From Tilletiopsis washingtonensis (taxonomy: Eukaryota > Basidiomycota > Exobasidiomycetes > Entylomatales), in NCBI RefSeq assembly GCF_003144115.1, contig NW_020312006.1, positions 1 to 64,000 on the forward strand: a stretch of 64,000 nucleotides of DNA. The letters run 5' to 3'. Under the pieces are notes generated by a model. That model was not told where the DNA came from. It saw nothing but the letters and a program-made list of their open reading frames with translations, and did no database searches. How positions within the stretch are numbered: the stretch's first letter is position 1; the number at the start of each line of letters is the position of its first letter. A program made the position numbers and the translations under genes. Below are positions 20,027-32,468 of this stretch, in pieces.

Positions 20027-22943
20027 ATGTCCCGGCCCACCGGCGCCGCCTGGCGCGACGACGGGCCCTTCGACGACGCCGACACGCTCCTCGCCGCACG
20101 CCGCACGGGCGCAGACAGCGCACACCAGCCGCAACCTTCGACCTCGTCGTCAACGGCGCACTTTGCGCAGCCACTCTCGGCGGCGACGGCCTACTCCGAG
20201 CCGGCGTACGGCTACCCGCCGGGCGCGCACCCCGCGCCGCACCACGCCCAGGCGCCCGCCTACTCGGCGCGCCCGCACGACGGCGCCCAGTGGGCCTACG
20301 GCGGCCCCGGCCACGCCGGGCCGTCGCACTCGCGCGCCGCCAGCCCGAGCCCCAGCGGCGCCACGACGCCGGCGCGCGCCGAGCGCCGCACGCGCCCGCA
20401 CATGCCGCGCAAGGACTCCGAGGGCTGGGCACGCCTGCTGCGCGGCGCCGGCTACGAGGGCGCGCCGGGCGACGACGACGAGCGCGACGCCGACGACGAG
20501 GCCGATGCGCACCACTCGAGCAGCCTGCGCCGCCTGCTGCGTGCCATCCACGCGGGAAGCATCGTGCTCATGTGTCTGGGCGCCGCGCTGCTATTCGTGC
20601 CGGCTTTGGTTGCGCTCTTTGCCTACGACGCGCGCCCCGCCAACGACTTTGCGCGCCCTGAAGTGTGGAATGTCGGCATTTTCTGGTGGTCCATCTGGCT
20701 TTGCGGCGGCGTGTGGCTGAGTTGGTTCGCGGCGAGAATTCTCTCCGCTTTTGTGCCAGCTATCGCCGCGCGCACGCTCGGCGGCATCGCGAGTCTCAAG
20801 GCCCCTATTGCCTACCTCGGCGCCGTGCAGAGGTGAGTGTATGCGTGGACCCCTGTCAGCTGGCTGCTGATGCGCTGTGCGCAGGTACGCGGCCATCTTC
20901 CTCTGGACCGTGGCCGTGTGGGTCGTCTGGATTTTTGCCATCAGTCGCCACTACCGCGGCGCGAATGACGCCGCAGCCGTCAGCCAGGCCTCGTCGACCG
21001 ACCCGCTCTCGACGACAACGAACGGCACCTCGACGACGGCGACGATCGCAGGCGTGAGCAGCACGGGCAACCTCATTTTGACGGGCGGACGCCTGTGGTT
21101 TGGCTTTGTGCTGTGCGCTGCACTGCTGCTGGTGAGTGCCCTCTCATGCCCCCAGATCGCGCTGCGCCTCTGACATGCCACACGCAGGCCGAGAAGCTGG
21201 CGGTGCAGTGGGTCGCCTTCAGCTTCCACCGCGTCTCGTATGAGTCGCGCATCGCACAGTCCAAGCTGCACGTGCGCTTCCTGATCGCGCTGTACAGCGC
21301 CTCGCGCTCGGACCTCGTCGGCAAGGGCGACAAGCTGGCGGCCGAGGCCGGCCAGGACGCTGCCGGCGGGCACACGCGCCGCGACTCCAAGGGCAACCTG
21401 CTCTCCGCGCCGCTCAAGCTGGCCAAGCGCACGGCCGCCGGCGTGAAGCGCGCCGGTCGCACATCCACTTCGGTGCTTGGCAGCGCGGCTGCCGAGATGA
21501 CGACGCTCGGCGGCAGCACGGGCAGCCAATCCTTCCTACCCAAGGCGATCGTGCTCTCAGCCCTCGGCAGCGCGGCCGAGACCCGCAAGCTGTCGCGCCG
21601 CATCTTCTACTCGTTCTCGAAGCGCGGCCCGGACGGCACGCGTGTCATGCGTCTTGATAACCTGCGCATGGTCTTTCCGGATTCGCGCACGGCTCGTGCA
21701 GGTGAGTGCGCCGCAGTTGCGGCCCAGTGCCGTGCTGACTCCTTCCACAGCGATGGAGATGTTTGATGAGGACGGAAACGGCTCGGTCGTCGAGGAGGAG
21801 TGCGAGATGGCCTGCGCCAACGTGCGGCGCGAGCGCAACGGCTTGACCGCCAGCATGTCGGACATCGACTCGGCCGTGGCCAAGCTCGACTCCATCTTCG
21901 TCTCGTGCTACCTCATCGTCTGCCTCGTCATCGTCTCAGCATTACTCTCGACCAAATTCGCGACCTTGGCGGCGAGCTTCGGCTCCATTCTCCTCGGTCT
22001 CAGTTGGCTCATCGGTGCCACAGCCAGCGAGGCGCTCTCGTCGATCATCTTCGTCTTTGGCAACCACGTCCTAGACGTCGGCGACCACTGCCAGATCGAG
22101 GGCCTGCTTTCCAACGCTAGCGGATCCGACGCCACATTCATCGTGCACGAGATCCAGCTGCTGTCGACAGTCTTCAAGACGACGGCCGGCAAGTACGTGC
22201 AGTGCAGCAACGCCGTGCTGCGCCAAAAGGTCGTCGTCAACCTGCGGCGCTCCGGCCCAATTGCTGAGGACTTCCAGATCGATGTCGACTACGGGGTTGA
22301 ATTAGCGCAGATCGAGCGCTTGCGCGGCGACATGCTCGAGTGGATCCAGTCGCAGAAGCGCGACTTCCTGCCGGGCCTCGACGTGCAGATCGTGACGCTG
22401 GCGGACCAGAGCAAGCTGCGCCTGCAGTTCGACATCCGCTACAAGTCGAACTGGCAGACGCAGGCTGTCAAGAACCGCCGCCGCAACCGTGAGTCTGCGC
22501 TCACTCTCTCGGCTCATGCGCCCTGTCGCTGACACTCACGCACAGGCTGGGTCCTGACGCTCAAGGAGCTGCTCCACAAGAACGCCATCTTCGGCCCCGG
22601 CGGCGACCCCGGCGCCGTCAAGATCTCGCGCTATGCGCTCGTCGATGCGCCGGCACCCGCCGCTGCCGAGCCGGCCTCGTCGCATCGCCACGAGCCGCCG
22701 GCGGCAGAGCGCGAGCTCATGGACGAGCCCGGCTTCCGCTCGTTCGACCACAACGTGTACGGCGAGACGGACAGCGGGCGCCAGACGCCCGCCGCGATGC
22801 TCTCGCAGCCCGCGAGCCCCGCCGTGACGCTGTCGGCGCTGCCGGGCCGCGCGCAGCAGAGCGGCATCGCGCTGGGCCAGCCGTCGCCGCTGCACCGCGG
22901 CCGCCCTGGCCTCGACGACGTCGAGATGGGCCCGCGCCGCTAG
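20027..22943 (+). CDS. Mechanosensitive channel of the MscS family with EF-hand
   Basis: Exons 20027-20832, 20885-21131, 21188-21701, 21751-22488 and 22546-22943; 900 residues. After a disordered Pro/Ser/Ala N-terminus, membrane helices appear at SIVLMCLGAALLFVPALVAL, GIFWWSIWLCGGVWLSWFAA, YAAIFLWTVAVWVVWIFAI and LWFGFVLCAALLL, then a helix-rich cytosolic loop. A canonical EF-hand loop follows (D528, D530, N532, S534, E539; DEDGNGSVVEEE). The pore region lies after LIVCLVIVSALLST: ASFGSILLGLSWLIGATASE and the MscS beta domain FGNHVLDVGDHCQIEG. This is the architecture of fission-yeast Msy1/Msy2, endoplasmic-reticulum channels that tune calcium after osmotic down-shock. The Ser-rich tail after 780 is probably regulatory. 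Confidence 0.93.
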
Positions 22944-23028
22944 TTCTCCGTCGCGCGACCCGCGTACCCTGCCTCCTATCTGGATTTCTGTCTCCCACCT
23001 GGACTCCCGGATTAGAATTCGATTCCGT

Positions 23029-24582
23029 TCAGAAGCGCGGATAGCGCCGCTCGATCTCCGTATGTGCCCATGCCCGCTTCTCCGGCCCAAAGGCACCGGC
23101 CGTCTGCGGCCCCGGTCCCTCGGCCCGCGCGATGTACTTGTAGATGACGAGGCCCTCGAGGCCGACGGGGCCACGCGCGTGTGTCCGCCCCGTGCTGATG
23201 CCCACCTCGGTGCCGAAGCCGTACCGGAAACCGTCGGCAAAGCGCGTCGAGGCGTTGACAAAGACGTTGGCACTAGCGACGGCGCGCGTGAACTGCGCCG
23301 CCGCCGGGTGCTCGCTCGGCGCCGGCGACGCCTTGAGCGCAGCGAGCGGCGCGCAGAAGATGGCATCCGTGTGGTGCGAGCCGTGCGAGTTGATGTGCGA
23401 GACGGCCTCCGCCACGCCTTCGACCGTCTTGACGGCGAGCGTAAGCTCCAGGAACTCCGTCTCGTAGTCCTCTTCTGTGGCAGCCTTGACCTGCTGCGAC
23501 CGCGAGGATGCCAGACTGCCGAGCGCAGCCAGGCTGTCCGGATCGCAGCGCAGCTCGACGCCGGCGTCGAGCAGGGCTGTGGCCAGCGCCGGCCACAGGC
23601 TGCCGCTGAGATGTGACCGCTGCAGCAGCAGCGTCTCGACGGCGTTGCATGCCGCGCAGTAGTCCGTCTGGCGCGCGGCTCAGCAGGCGATCTGGCGCGC
23701 TCGCCACACGCACTCACCTTGGCATCGACCACTGCCGCCACGGTCGTCGCCTCATCGGCATCGTCGTGCACATAGATGGCGCATAGGCCGTCGGCATGGC
23801 CCATGACGGGCATGCGGGCGTCGCGCTGGATCGCACGCACCAGCTCGTTGCCGCCGCGCGGGATGACGAGGTCGACGAAGCGGTCCTCATTCAGCAGCGC
23901 GGCGACCTCGTCGCGCGACTGCACCGACTGCACGAGGTCGCGCGGCAGGCGCGAGCCGCCGAGGGCCTCGGCGACGAGGCGCGTGAGCACGGCGGCCGTG
24001 TGCGCCGACTCGCGGCCGCCCTTGAGAATGGCGGCGTTGCCCGACTTGATGGCGAGCGAGGCAATGTTCACCACGACCTCGGGGCGCGCCTCGAAGATGC
24101 AGAGCAGCACGCCGATGGGGCAGGTGACGCGGTACAGGTCGAGTGCGCCGGCGGCGGGCGTGGCATCGGCGAGGCGGCGCGAGTAGGTGCAGTGGTCGAG
24201 CGGCGAGGGCAGCGCGGCGACGCCGGCCAGGCCCGCCAGCAGCTCGGCCCACTTGCCGGGCTTGCTGAAGAGGTCGAGGCGCGCGACGAGCGAGCGCGAC
24301 AGCGAGCCGGCCTCGACGGCGGCGTTGGCGGCCTACGCAGGGGTCAGCTGAGGGGCAGCTACGGCGGCCTGCCATGCAGCACCACCACTGCCATCTGCTC
24401 ACCTGCATGTCCTTGGCGTTGGCGTCGCGCACCTCGGCCTCGTGCGCCTGCAGCTTGTCGCGGATGAGCAGCAGCGCCTCGCTGCGTGCGGCGTCGGCCT
24501 CGGCGCCGCCGGGCAGCGACGCCTGTGCCGCGTCGAACGCAGCCTTGGCGCGGCGGGCAATGTCGGCTGCAGCAGAGGCCAT
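23029..24582 (-). CDS. PRO2: Gamma-glutamyl phosphate reductase
   Basis: Second enzyme of proline synthesis: reduces gamma-glutamyl phosphate to glutamate semialdehyde with NADPH. Exons 24403-24582, 23718-24332 and 23029-23667 encode 477 residues, close to the usual length. Seen motifs: SLSRSLVARLDLFSKPGKWA-like substrate region at the start of exon 2, CPIGVLLCIFEARPEVV, SGNAAILKGGRES, the DLVIPRGGNELVRAIQ stretch, MGHADGLCAIYVHDDAD, the catalytic cysteine in DYCAACNAVETLLLQ (C272), DAIFC and the closing GPVGLEGLVIYKYI. It shares a 162-bp divergent promoter with the ankyrin gene and converges on the channel gene with 85 bases between stops. Confidence 0.96.
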
Positions 24583-24744
24583 GGTGTGGGGTGTCGTGGG
24601 TGGGAAGGAAGGAGCGAGGCGGGCAGTGCGGCCTTGGCGAATGACTCGGCGGGCGTGGGAGCGCGCACGTGACGCCCGCCGCTGCTCCACTTGGCCTCGC
24701 TCGCTGCGCTTCTTCTTTCCTGCGTACCACCACCATCGCCCTCC
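24583..24744. promoter_or_regulatory. Short bidirectional promoter with E-box and TGACTC core
   Basis: The 162 bases between the PRO2 and ankyrin start codons must serve both genes. They hold CACGTGAC at 24666-24673, a bHLH E-box, and TGACTC at 24642-24647, the core of the Gcn4 site TGACTCA. Gcn4-type control of proline synthesis is known in yeast. The match is one base short of the full site, so this is suggestive only. Confidence 0.4.
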
Positions 24745-25735
24745 ATGCCCGTCGCCGTCCCACCCGCATCGACGTCGCAGGCCAACATCTGGGTCGCCGC
24801 CGGCGAGGGCGACCTGGCGCGCGTGCAGGCGCTCGTCGAGGGCGGTGAGTGCCCGCGCACGACTGCCACCGCCAGCCACACCCTCACACCGCCGCAGGCC
24901 TCTCGCCGACGGTGGCCGACAGCAACACATACACGCCCGTGCATGCCGCCGCCTCGTACGGCCAGCACGCCGTCCTGTGCGTGGCATGTATGCGCTGCCT
25001 TCACACAGCCGCTGACGCGCCCAGCAGCCGCTACCTGCTCAGCCACGCCTCGGCGCCCGCCGACGCTGCCAACGTGCGCGACTCGGACGGCGACACGCCG
25101 CTCTTTGTCGTCGAGGACATCCCCTCGGCCATGCTGCTGCTGCAGCTCGGCGCCGACGCCAAGCTGACAAACGAGGCCGGCGAGACGGTGCGTGGTCTCT
25201 TGCTTACCCCCTGCCGCAGTACTGACACCCGCAGCAGGCGGCTGAGACGGCCGAGGAGAATGGCCACGAGGACCTGGCGGCGTACCTGCGCAGCCTCACC
25301 GGCGAGAAGCCGCTGTACGACCGCAGCGGCGCCGCTGCAGCTGAGGAAGAGGCGGAAGGCGCAGCAGAAGGCGCCTCGGGCCTCTCCGCCGAGGCCGAGG
25401 CGGCTGCCGATGCGCGCGCCGACGAGCTCATGGCGCAGGTCGAGGCGCTGCTCGCCGCCGCAGCGCTGCGCACGGGCGGCGGCACCGACGGCGAGGAGCT
25501 CGAGCTGACGCAGGACGAGGAGCAGCGGCTGCGCGACCTCGTCGGCGAGAGCGTGCTGCAGCAGATCCGCGAGGGCTGGGTCGGCGCCGAGCAGGCAGAG
25601 GCAGACGGTGCAGGCGAGGCGGTGCAGGCGAGTGGTGCGGCAGAAACAGCTGAGGCGGCAAAGGCAGAGGACATGGACGCTGCGTCAAGGAAGCCGGACG
25701 GGCCAGAGAGCAGTCGCGTCGCCGACGAGGCATGA
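24745..25735 (+). CDS. Small ankyrin-repeat protein (YCR051W-like)
   Basis: Exons 24745-24844, 24898-24976, 25028-25187 and 25235-25735; 279 residues. ANIWVAAGEGDLARVQALVEGG, NTYTPVHAAASYGQHAVL and DSDGDTPLFVVEDIPSAMLLLQLGAD are consecutive ankyrin helices in the order seen in the conserved fungal family of budding-yeast YCR051W. The repeat block is followed by AAETAEENGHEDLAAYLRSL, then an acidic Glu/Ala-rich tail ending near 279. Exon 3 could start three bases earlier at a tandem acceptor (CAGCAG at 25022-25027), which would add one serine. The role of this family is unknown; it is likely cytosolic or nuclear and binds other proteins. Confidence 0.85.
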
Positions 25736-25800
25736 TCGCGCACTCCGTAGCTTCCGCAACTTCTAGACCCGCACAGCATACCCGCCTGGCTCTAATCGCA

Positions 25801-27747
25801 TTACTCTCGCCTTGGCGACGGCGGTGCATAGCGATACAGGCGCGCCACAAACGTCGTCGTGGCGGCGTTGATGATGGCAAAGACGAAGAAAACGCTGCCG
25901 CCGCTGCCGCCGTCGTGGCGCGCGCACCAGCTGCGCAGCGGCAGGAAGAGCGACGCGATGGCCAAGTTCGCCGCCCAGTTCAGCGAGATGCCGAGCGACG
26001 CCGCAGCGCTCGCCGCCTGGGAGATGACGTGAGCGATGTACGGCGCATGCAGCAGACAAGACGCACCCGCGGCTCGACGAGCTCAGGCAGGATCAGGAAC
26101 GGCACGGGCCCCAGCCCGATGCTGAAGCCCGCCACGACGGCCACGAGCGCCACGGCGCTGAGCCACGGCACGGCATAGAGGATGCCGAGGCCGAGCGCCA
26201 GGCTGGAGAGCGCCATGCTGCTGCTCGAGCTCAGCAGCAGGCCGCGGCGCCCGAGGCGCGACTCGGAGATGAGGTACATCGGCGGGAAGCTGTGCGGCGT
26301 GTCAGTCGGCAGCATGCCACGGCCCGGCCAGGACGCACGTCATGAGAGCGTTGACCACCTGCTGCGAGTGTCAGCACAGGCTGCAGTGACGACGAGGCGG
26401 CGCACGCACCGTGATGCCGAGCGCGATGAGCTTTGCGTTGCGTTCGTTCTCGCCGCCGCCGAGCGCGTCCGCCATGATGCTCGACTGTGACACTTGTGTC
26501 AGCCGCATCGCCTCGCTTTTCCCTCCCTCCTCTCCCTCACCGAGAAGTACAATACGGCGTTCACTCCGCTCAGCTGCTGCGCGACGAGCGTGCCCATGAT
26601 GAGCACGACGCCGCGGCGCGTCTCGCGCTCGCGCACGTCCTTGCCGCCGCGCAGCGTGATGTTGAGCAGCGCCGGGATCTCGAGCGGCTCCTCCGCTGGC
26701 CACGCTGTGTCGTTACGCGGCTCCGAGGACAGCAGCGCCTCCTCTTCCTCGGCGGCGCCCTCGCTGTGCACGTCGGCGCCGAGGCGCGCGCGCAGCTCGA
26801 CCCGCTTGTGCGCCGGCGCCTCGGCGGGCGACTCGCACGCCAGACTGGCGCCCAGCAGCTGCAGCAGCTGCACGCCGAGCGAGAAGAGCGGCACGAAGCG
26901 CCAGCGCGCAAGGCCGCCGGGCTGCGGCGCGCTGGACTCGGCGGGCGCGCTGCCGAGCGGGCTGACGCCGAGCGCCTGGGCGAGCAGGATGCCGAGCACG
27001 ATGGAGAGCTGGTTGGCGACGCCGACGGGGCCGCGCAGGGCCGGCGGCGAGATGTCGCTGGCCGCGCGTCTCAGCAAGGAGCCCAGACGCTCGACTGGCG
27101 GCGACTCACTTGAGATAGCCCGGCACGACGGCCACGCCAACACCGGCGCCCATGCCCATCAGCGCGCGGCCCGCACCCAGCGCCGCGACGCTCCACGAGA
27201 AGGCCTGCAGCGCGGCGCCCGCACTGCCGACGACGGTGGCCGCGAGCAGCGTGGCGCGCTTCGTCAGCCCGAAGCGGGCGCGCAGCGGCGAGAGGAGCAG
27301 CGAGGAGACGAAGCCGCCGAGCGTGAAGAGGGCGCTGTGGTGCAGGAGTGAGCAGGCCGTCTGTCGCAGCGGACGATGCACGCACGTGAGGATGCCGAAG
27401 CCGGCCTCGGAGAGGGCAAAGCAGGCGGGCAGCCAGCCGTGGGGCGCGGCGCCGCGGCAGGTGAGCACGCGCTGCAGCGGGTTGAGCTCGGACTGCGGCA
27501 AGGGTGAGCGTGGCGCCGCCGCTGTGCGTGCATGGGACGCACGATGCCGAAGCCGACGCTGCGAGAAAGGGTCAGCACGCGGCGGGCAGGTGCTCGCGGC
27601 GCGGCTCACTTGAACGTCGACAGCACCACCCACGGCACCTGGCGCAGCGTCAGCGCGGGCGCAAGGCGTGCGCAGTCCGGCGGCGCGCACCATGAAGAAG
27701 AGCAGCGGCGAGCAGGAGCCTCGCGAGGCGGCGGCGGCGGCGGGCAT
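25801..27747 (-). CDS. Sugar-porter family MFS transporter
   Basis: Ten exons (27691-27747, 27610-27638, 27543-27558, 27386-27492, 27110-27334, 26541-27057, 26410-26484, 26339-26358, 26067-26289, 25801-26016) give 494 residues with about twelve membrane helices. Diagnostic segments: VPWVVLSTFNVGFGISELN (helix 1), ALFTLGGFVSSLLLSPLRARFG with the RxxxRFG loop, GRALMGMGAGVGVAVVPGYL, LRGPVGVANQLSIVLGILLAQALG, and VAQQLSGVNAVLYFS, the QQxSGxNxxxYFS motif of helix 7. It resembles yeast Vps73/YBR241C vacuolar members more than plasma-membrane hexose carriers; this is judged by motif only. Exons of 16 and 20 nt are required to keep the frame. Substrate unknown. Confidence 0.88.
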
Positions 27748-28145
27748 GGCGCCGGGCTGCGGGAAGAGAGCGTGGTGGACGGGAGCGGACCTGGACGCGC
27801 GTGAGATGCGGGGCAGGCGCAGCGGCGCGGCATCGGGCGGCGCGCCGGACAGGAGCGCCGCCGCGACCCAAGACCGCCAGCAGCCGCCGCGTTGGCCACT
27901 GCTGCACGGCGCAAAGCACAGCTTGACTGTGCAGGTGCAGGGCCGTCGCTGCATCGACAGCTCGCAAACATCACGCATACATGCTGTCCGGCGGAGTGCC
28001 GCGTGCCTTGACAGCGCAGGTGCTCGCGTCATGCGCCGCGGCGCCGTCAGGGGTCCAAGCCATGCGCGCGGCGAGGTGGAGGTGCGCTGCTGCGCCGCGC
28101 GTGTCGCTGTCGAGGCTGTCTCTCGACCACCACCATCCTCGCGCC
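27748..28145. other. Divergent promoter of transporter and 1,395-residue orphan
   Basis: 398 bases between divergent starts. A CCA-rich tract (28126-28134) lies just before the orphan's start. Nothing else is recognised. Confidence 0.4.
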
Positions 28146-31100
28146 ATGCCTGCGCCGCATGCCGCCTCGCCGCCAGCGTCTGGCGAGACGGACATGCGCC
28201 GCCTGCACGCTCTGCACGCCGCACAGCAGCGCCGCCCCGCGCCCGCCCTCGCCGCCAGCCTGGGCGCGCTGCTGGGCACGCAGCTGCGCCGCCTCGCGCG
28301 CACCGACGCCGCCGTCGCCGAGCTCGCACGCGGGGCGCAGCAGCTGGTGCACGACGCTGGCCTGGTGTGCAGCGCAGCATGCTCCTCCTCTACAGCTCCA
28401 GACGCATCTGCAGTAGCGGCGCAGCACCGCCGCCTGCTTGCGCGCTTCGAGGCCGCCTGCGCCGCCGCACCCTCGACCTCCTCTGCCGCATCTTCGCCGC
28501 TGCTGCCGCGGGCACTGCGCCGCCTTCTTTCGCGGCCCGAGCACGCTGCCGATGCGCTGCCGCTGCTCCTCGCGCCGCACGCCGTCGGCCAGCTGCTGCG
28601 CGTCCTGGCACGCGCTGCCGGTGCTGCCGCAGCCGGCCGTTTCGCCGAGCGCCGTCTGCTGCGCCTCGTCGCCGCGCAGCAGCAAGGCGCACAGAAGGCA
28701 GACATCGAGCAGGCCGTACTAGAGCTACTCGATGCGCTGCATGCCCTCGCGCTCAGCGTGCCGAGCCGCGAGGGTGGCAGCGCAGACATGGACATGACGG
28801 CCGCGCTCGAGTTGGCCCTGCTCGGCGTGCTGCGCGAGGCGCCACCAGAGCTAGCCGCGCTTGCCAGCAGCCCTCGGCGGCCAACAGGCAGCTCAAACGG
28901 CGGCAGCAGACACGTTTCGGCGCCGCTCAGCCCGCGTCCGCCGCAGACAAGGCCTCGGCGCGGCAGCTCGCCGTCGCAGCCGGGCAGCCCGCGCACAGCG
29001 GCGGCGCAGTGGCAGGACACGGCGGCCGAGGTGTGGGCAGGCCTGGGCAAGGGCGTCGAAAGCATCGCCTCGCTCACCGGCAGCATGAGCGGCTTCTTCA
29101 GCGCCAGCACGGCACCGAAGTCACCCAACGCGCCGACTGCAGTGGACGCAGCACCGTCCGAGAAGAAGCCTACGGGAGCGCCTGCGTCGCTGTCCCTCTC
29201 GCGCTTCATCTCGCCTGCAAGCACATCGCTTGCGACTCCGCCGGCGTCGCCAATGGCAAAGCGCACTGTGTCTGGCTCCACGCTCGCAGCGCTGTCCGAG
29301 GACTCCGCCGATGCGCACGCCACCTTTGTGGCCCGGCCCGGCGACGCCGTCGAGGCACTGGCTGCTGTTGGCGGCGAGGAGCGCGCTCGCGAGATTCGCG
29401 TCAGCGAGATCCTGCCGCCGTCTCAGGCCGCGCCAGACGTCAAGGAGGTGCTGCATGCTCTCGCTGGCAATGGGACCGGAGGCATGCCGCTGATCAAGTG
29501 GCTGCTGTGGCGCATGCTGCACGTGCACTTCCCGCCGACTGATGCCACGACGCACCGGCCGCTGCTGCTCCTGCTGCTCGTGCGCTGGTACGCCTTTACG
29601 CATCTTCGCCGCTTGATCTGCACACCGCCTCAGCAGTCCGCCACGCCGGCGCCCACGCTGAGTCTGGCGCGCGATGCGGACGACGATCAGACGCCAACGC
29701 AGGCGAAGACAGCCCGCTTCTTCGAAGGCACCTGGCTGCAGGGCGGCCGCGAGCTACGCGCGCTCGGCGAGACGCACCGCGCTGTATACGGCGACGTGGT
29801 GCGGGCGCTAGGCTTGGGCAACGGCGAGGCGAGCCCGGAGGCGCAGCGACTCGTTGCCACGTTCGCACAGGGCGCAGAGCTAGTGGACGAGCCGGCTCAA
29901 GGCGTGTGCGTGCTGCCGATGCAAAGTGCCGAGGCTGCTGAGCTGCTCCTCTTCCTCGAGCCGCTCTTGACTGCATCGCCCGCTCCCCAATCAAACGGCA
30001 TCGGGCTGCACCTCGGCTCCTCGCCTGTTCCAAACGGCACATCGGATGTAGCGGATGCTCAAGTAAAGCTGCCAAAGCTGCACATCGACACGTCTCCCGA
30101 TCCTGGTGCTGGCAGCCACGCTGTCACGCACGAGCACGTAGCTGCTGCTGCGCAGGCGCTGCGCGATGTTGGCGAAGAACACGTTGCGGTGCTATATGTG
30201 GGAGCTAAAGCGAAGGACAAGATCGTCGTCTCGTGGACTCTGGAGGCGCTCGACGAGCAGCTTTCCGCAGCGAGGGCGCAGGTCGCGATGCAGGCCGCCA
30301 CGGTGGACAGCGCTGCGCCCTCACAGCCGTCATCTTCTCTCGCAAGCGCAGGCGCCACGTTCCCGCCTTCGGCGGCGGGAGCCACCCTGCCGCAGTCGCA
30401 CACCAGCAGCAGCATCTCGACGATCGCGCGGGGTGCTTCAGGCGACTCAGGCTGGGGCAGCCCACCGCACACGCCGGACGAGCGGGACGAGTTCCTATTT
30501 GAGCCTGCGACGCCTTCTGCTGCTCCTGCAGCACTGCCGATGCCCGTGTCCGCTTCGCTCGAAGCGCGCCGCAGCGGATCCGAGACGGCCTCGCCGCCGA
30601 CGCGCCGACCGAGCAGGCGATCCGCCAATGCACCAAGCTCGTGGCGTGCTGCCCTGGGCAGCGAGAGCTTCTCCTTGGCGCCGCCGCCGCGCCCGGCGCG
30701 GGAGCCAGAATTAGGCGAGGAGCTCTTCGACGAAGTGCGCCGCGGTCTGCTTGGGGTGCTGCGCAAGGGCTACTGTAGCGACGCCTCGCGCTTGCCCTTG
30801 CTGGTGCTACGAGATGCTGAGCGCATCGCAACGCAGAGTCATGCGTTTGACGATGCGGCGCTCTTCGCTCGCACCACTGCGCTCCTGCAGCACATCGCTG
30901 CCGCATTCCCATCTCTACGCGGCTCAGCGGCATCTGAAGAGGCAACTTTCGCGCCGCTGCTCGACCGGATTGCTGCACCGCTGCGCACTGCAGACGCAGC
31001 GGCCGAACAGGCGGTGCAGATCGCCACGCTGCGGCTGCGCGAGGTGGAGCTGCATCGTGTGGCGCTCATGGAGCGTGCCCGCGAGGCGTACGCGACGGCT

Positions 31101-32401
31101 CACGAGGCGCGCACGCGAGTGTGGTACGCCTCGGAGATTCGCACTGCACCCGCCTTTCGCGACTCGCTCAAGCTGGCGCGATCTCACCTGCACGCTGGCG
31201 ACGAAGCGCCGCAGGACGAGAGCGGCGAGGACTGGATGCAGCGGCTCGGCGTCTATGACTTTGGCCTTCCACCGCCGCTGCAGGGGTACATGCGCGATCT
31301 CGACGGCGCCTTTGGCGTCATTGCCGGCGACGCGGCGGCGTTCTTTGCACATGACCTGTTCGCGCGCGAAGCGAGTCTTGCACTGCCGTATCTGCGAGGA
31401 GCAGGACCTGGCGCCGAGGAGCAAGACAAGACTGCGGTGCTGACCTTTGGCGCCTGTCCGCCGAGCCTGCTGCTGCCCGGAGAGATCAAGGCTGCCGCTC
31501 GGGTGGCGCTCGACGAGTTCCTGCAGCGCACCCAGCTGCTCGCTACCGGCTTCTTCCTCTCCGAGGCGCTCAGCCATCTGTCGGTCGTCGCCATGACTAC
31601 CGCCAGCGCTGTGCCGTCGGGCGTCTCGCAGGCGATCCTCGCCGAGCTACGCACGGCCGGAGCGCCCGAGCTGTTGCGCCGCTTCGAGCTGCACCCGGCG
31701 CCGCGCGCCAAGATGCGTGCGTTGCTGGTGCTCGAGCGGCTCATCGTCGCGCTCCTCTCGCGCAGCGCCGACGCCGCCGCCACGGGCACTCGCCCTCGCG
31801 CCGCCAGCATCGTCTCGCTCGCCAAGGTGCGCCACCGGCGCGCGCAGAGCAACGCGCGCGACTCGCCGCCGTTGAGCGCCGTGTCCAGCACGCGCCCGCT
31901 GAGCCTGCGCAGTCCGGCACGCGCCCGGCGCGCCCTCTCGATGTACGACGACGAGGATGACGAGGAGGCGGGCAGCGCGGACTCGCCGCTCGAGGGCAAG
32001 GGCATCCACGCGCTGCTCGAGCGCCTGCTCAAGGGCAACGGCGGCACCGAGCCGGCGGCCAGCACGCCCGCCGAGGCAGAGCAGCCGGCGCCGCAGCGGC
32101 TGCGCCAGACGTCGGCGCCCACGACGGACGATGTGGTCGGCGTGCTCGAGGGCCTGCTCGCAGACGCGACGTGCCGGCCGCGCGATCTCTTCCTGCACCT
32201 CCAGGTACGTCATGGCATTGGCAGCTGCGAGGACAGCGCAGAGCACGAACGCTGACTGCGTGTGCACCGCAGCTCGTGGCGGCTTTCACGCCCGCAGCGC
32301 TGCTGTCGTTCCGCGAAGAGGCGTTCTGCTTCTGGAACCTGGGCTGTGCGGCGCTCGCCGTGGCTGCGCCCGCCGAGGAGGGGCATCGCGCCGCTTCTTG
32401 A
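28146..32401 (+). CDS. Large uncharacterised protein
   Basis: Exons 28146-32204 and 32273-32401 encode 1,395 residues. I do not recognise the family. The N-terminal 250 residues are Ala/Leu/Arg-rich and helical; 250-430 is Ser/Pro-rich with many SP sites; 440-500 is a strongly hydrophobic, ordered stretch (MPLIKWLLWRMLHVHFPP, RPLLLLLLVRWYAFTHLRRL); 740-860 is again disordered with SP sites. Residues about 860-1210 look like a conserved helical domain (LLGVLRKGYCSDASRLPLLV, DSLKLARSHLHAGD, LLPGEIKAAARVALDEFLQR, FLSEALSHLSVVAMTTAS). After another disordered part, VVGVLEGLLADATCRPRDLF and FREEAFCFWNLGCAALAV close the protein. It has no signal peptide. Low intron number contrasts with its neighbours. 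A RasGAP/VPS9-type endocytic protein was considered but no motif confirms it. Confidence 0.75.
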
Positions 32402-32468
32402 AGCAGCGGTCCGCTGCTGACGCATACCCCTTTGCTGCATCTGTGCACCGGCTTCGCAATGCATGCGC

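Noticed and set aside
28146-32401. RasGAP/VPS9 identity for the large orphan
   Set aside because: The size and layout are reminiscent, but no arginine-finger or VPS9 motif can be pointed to.
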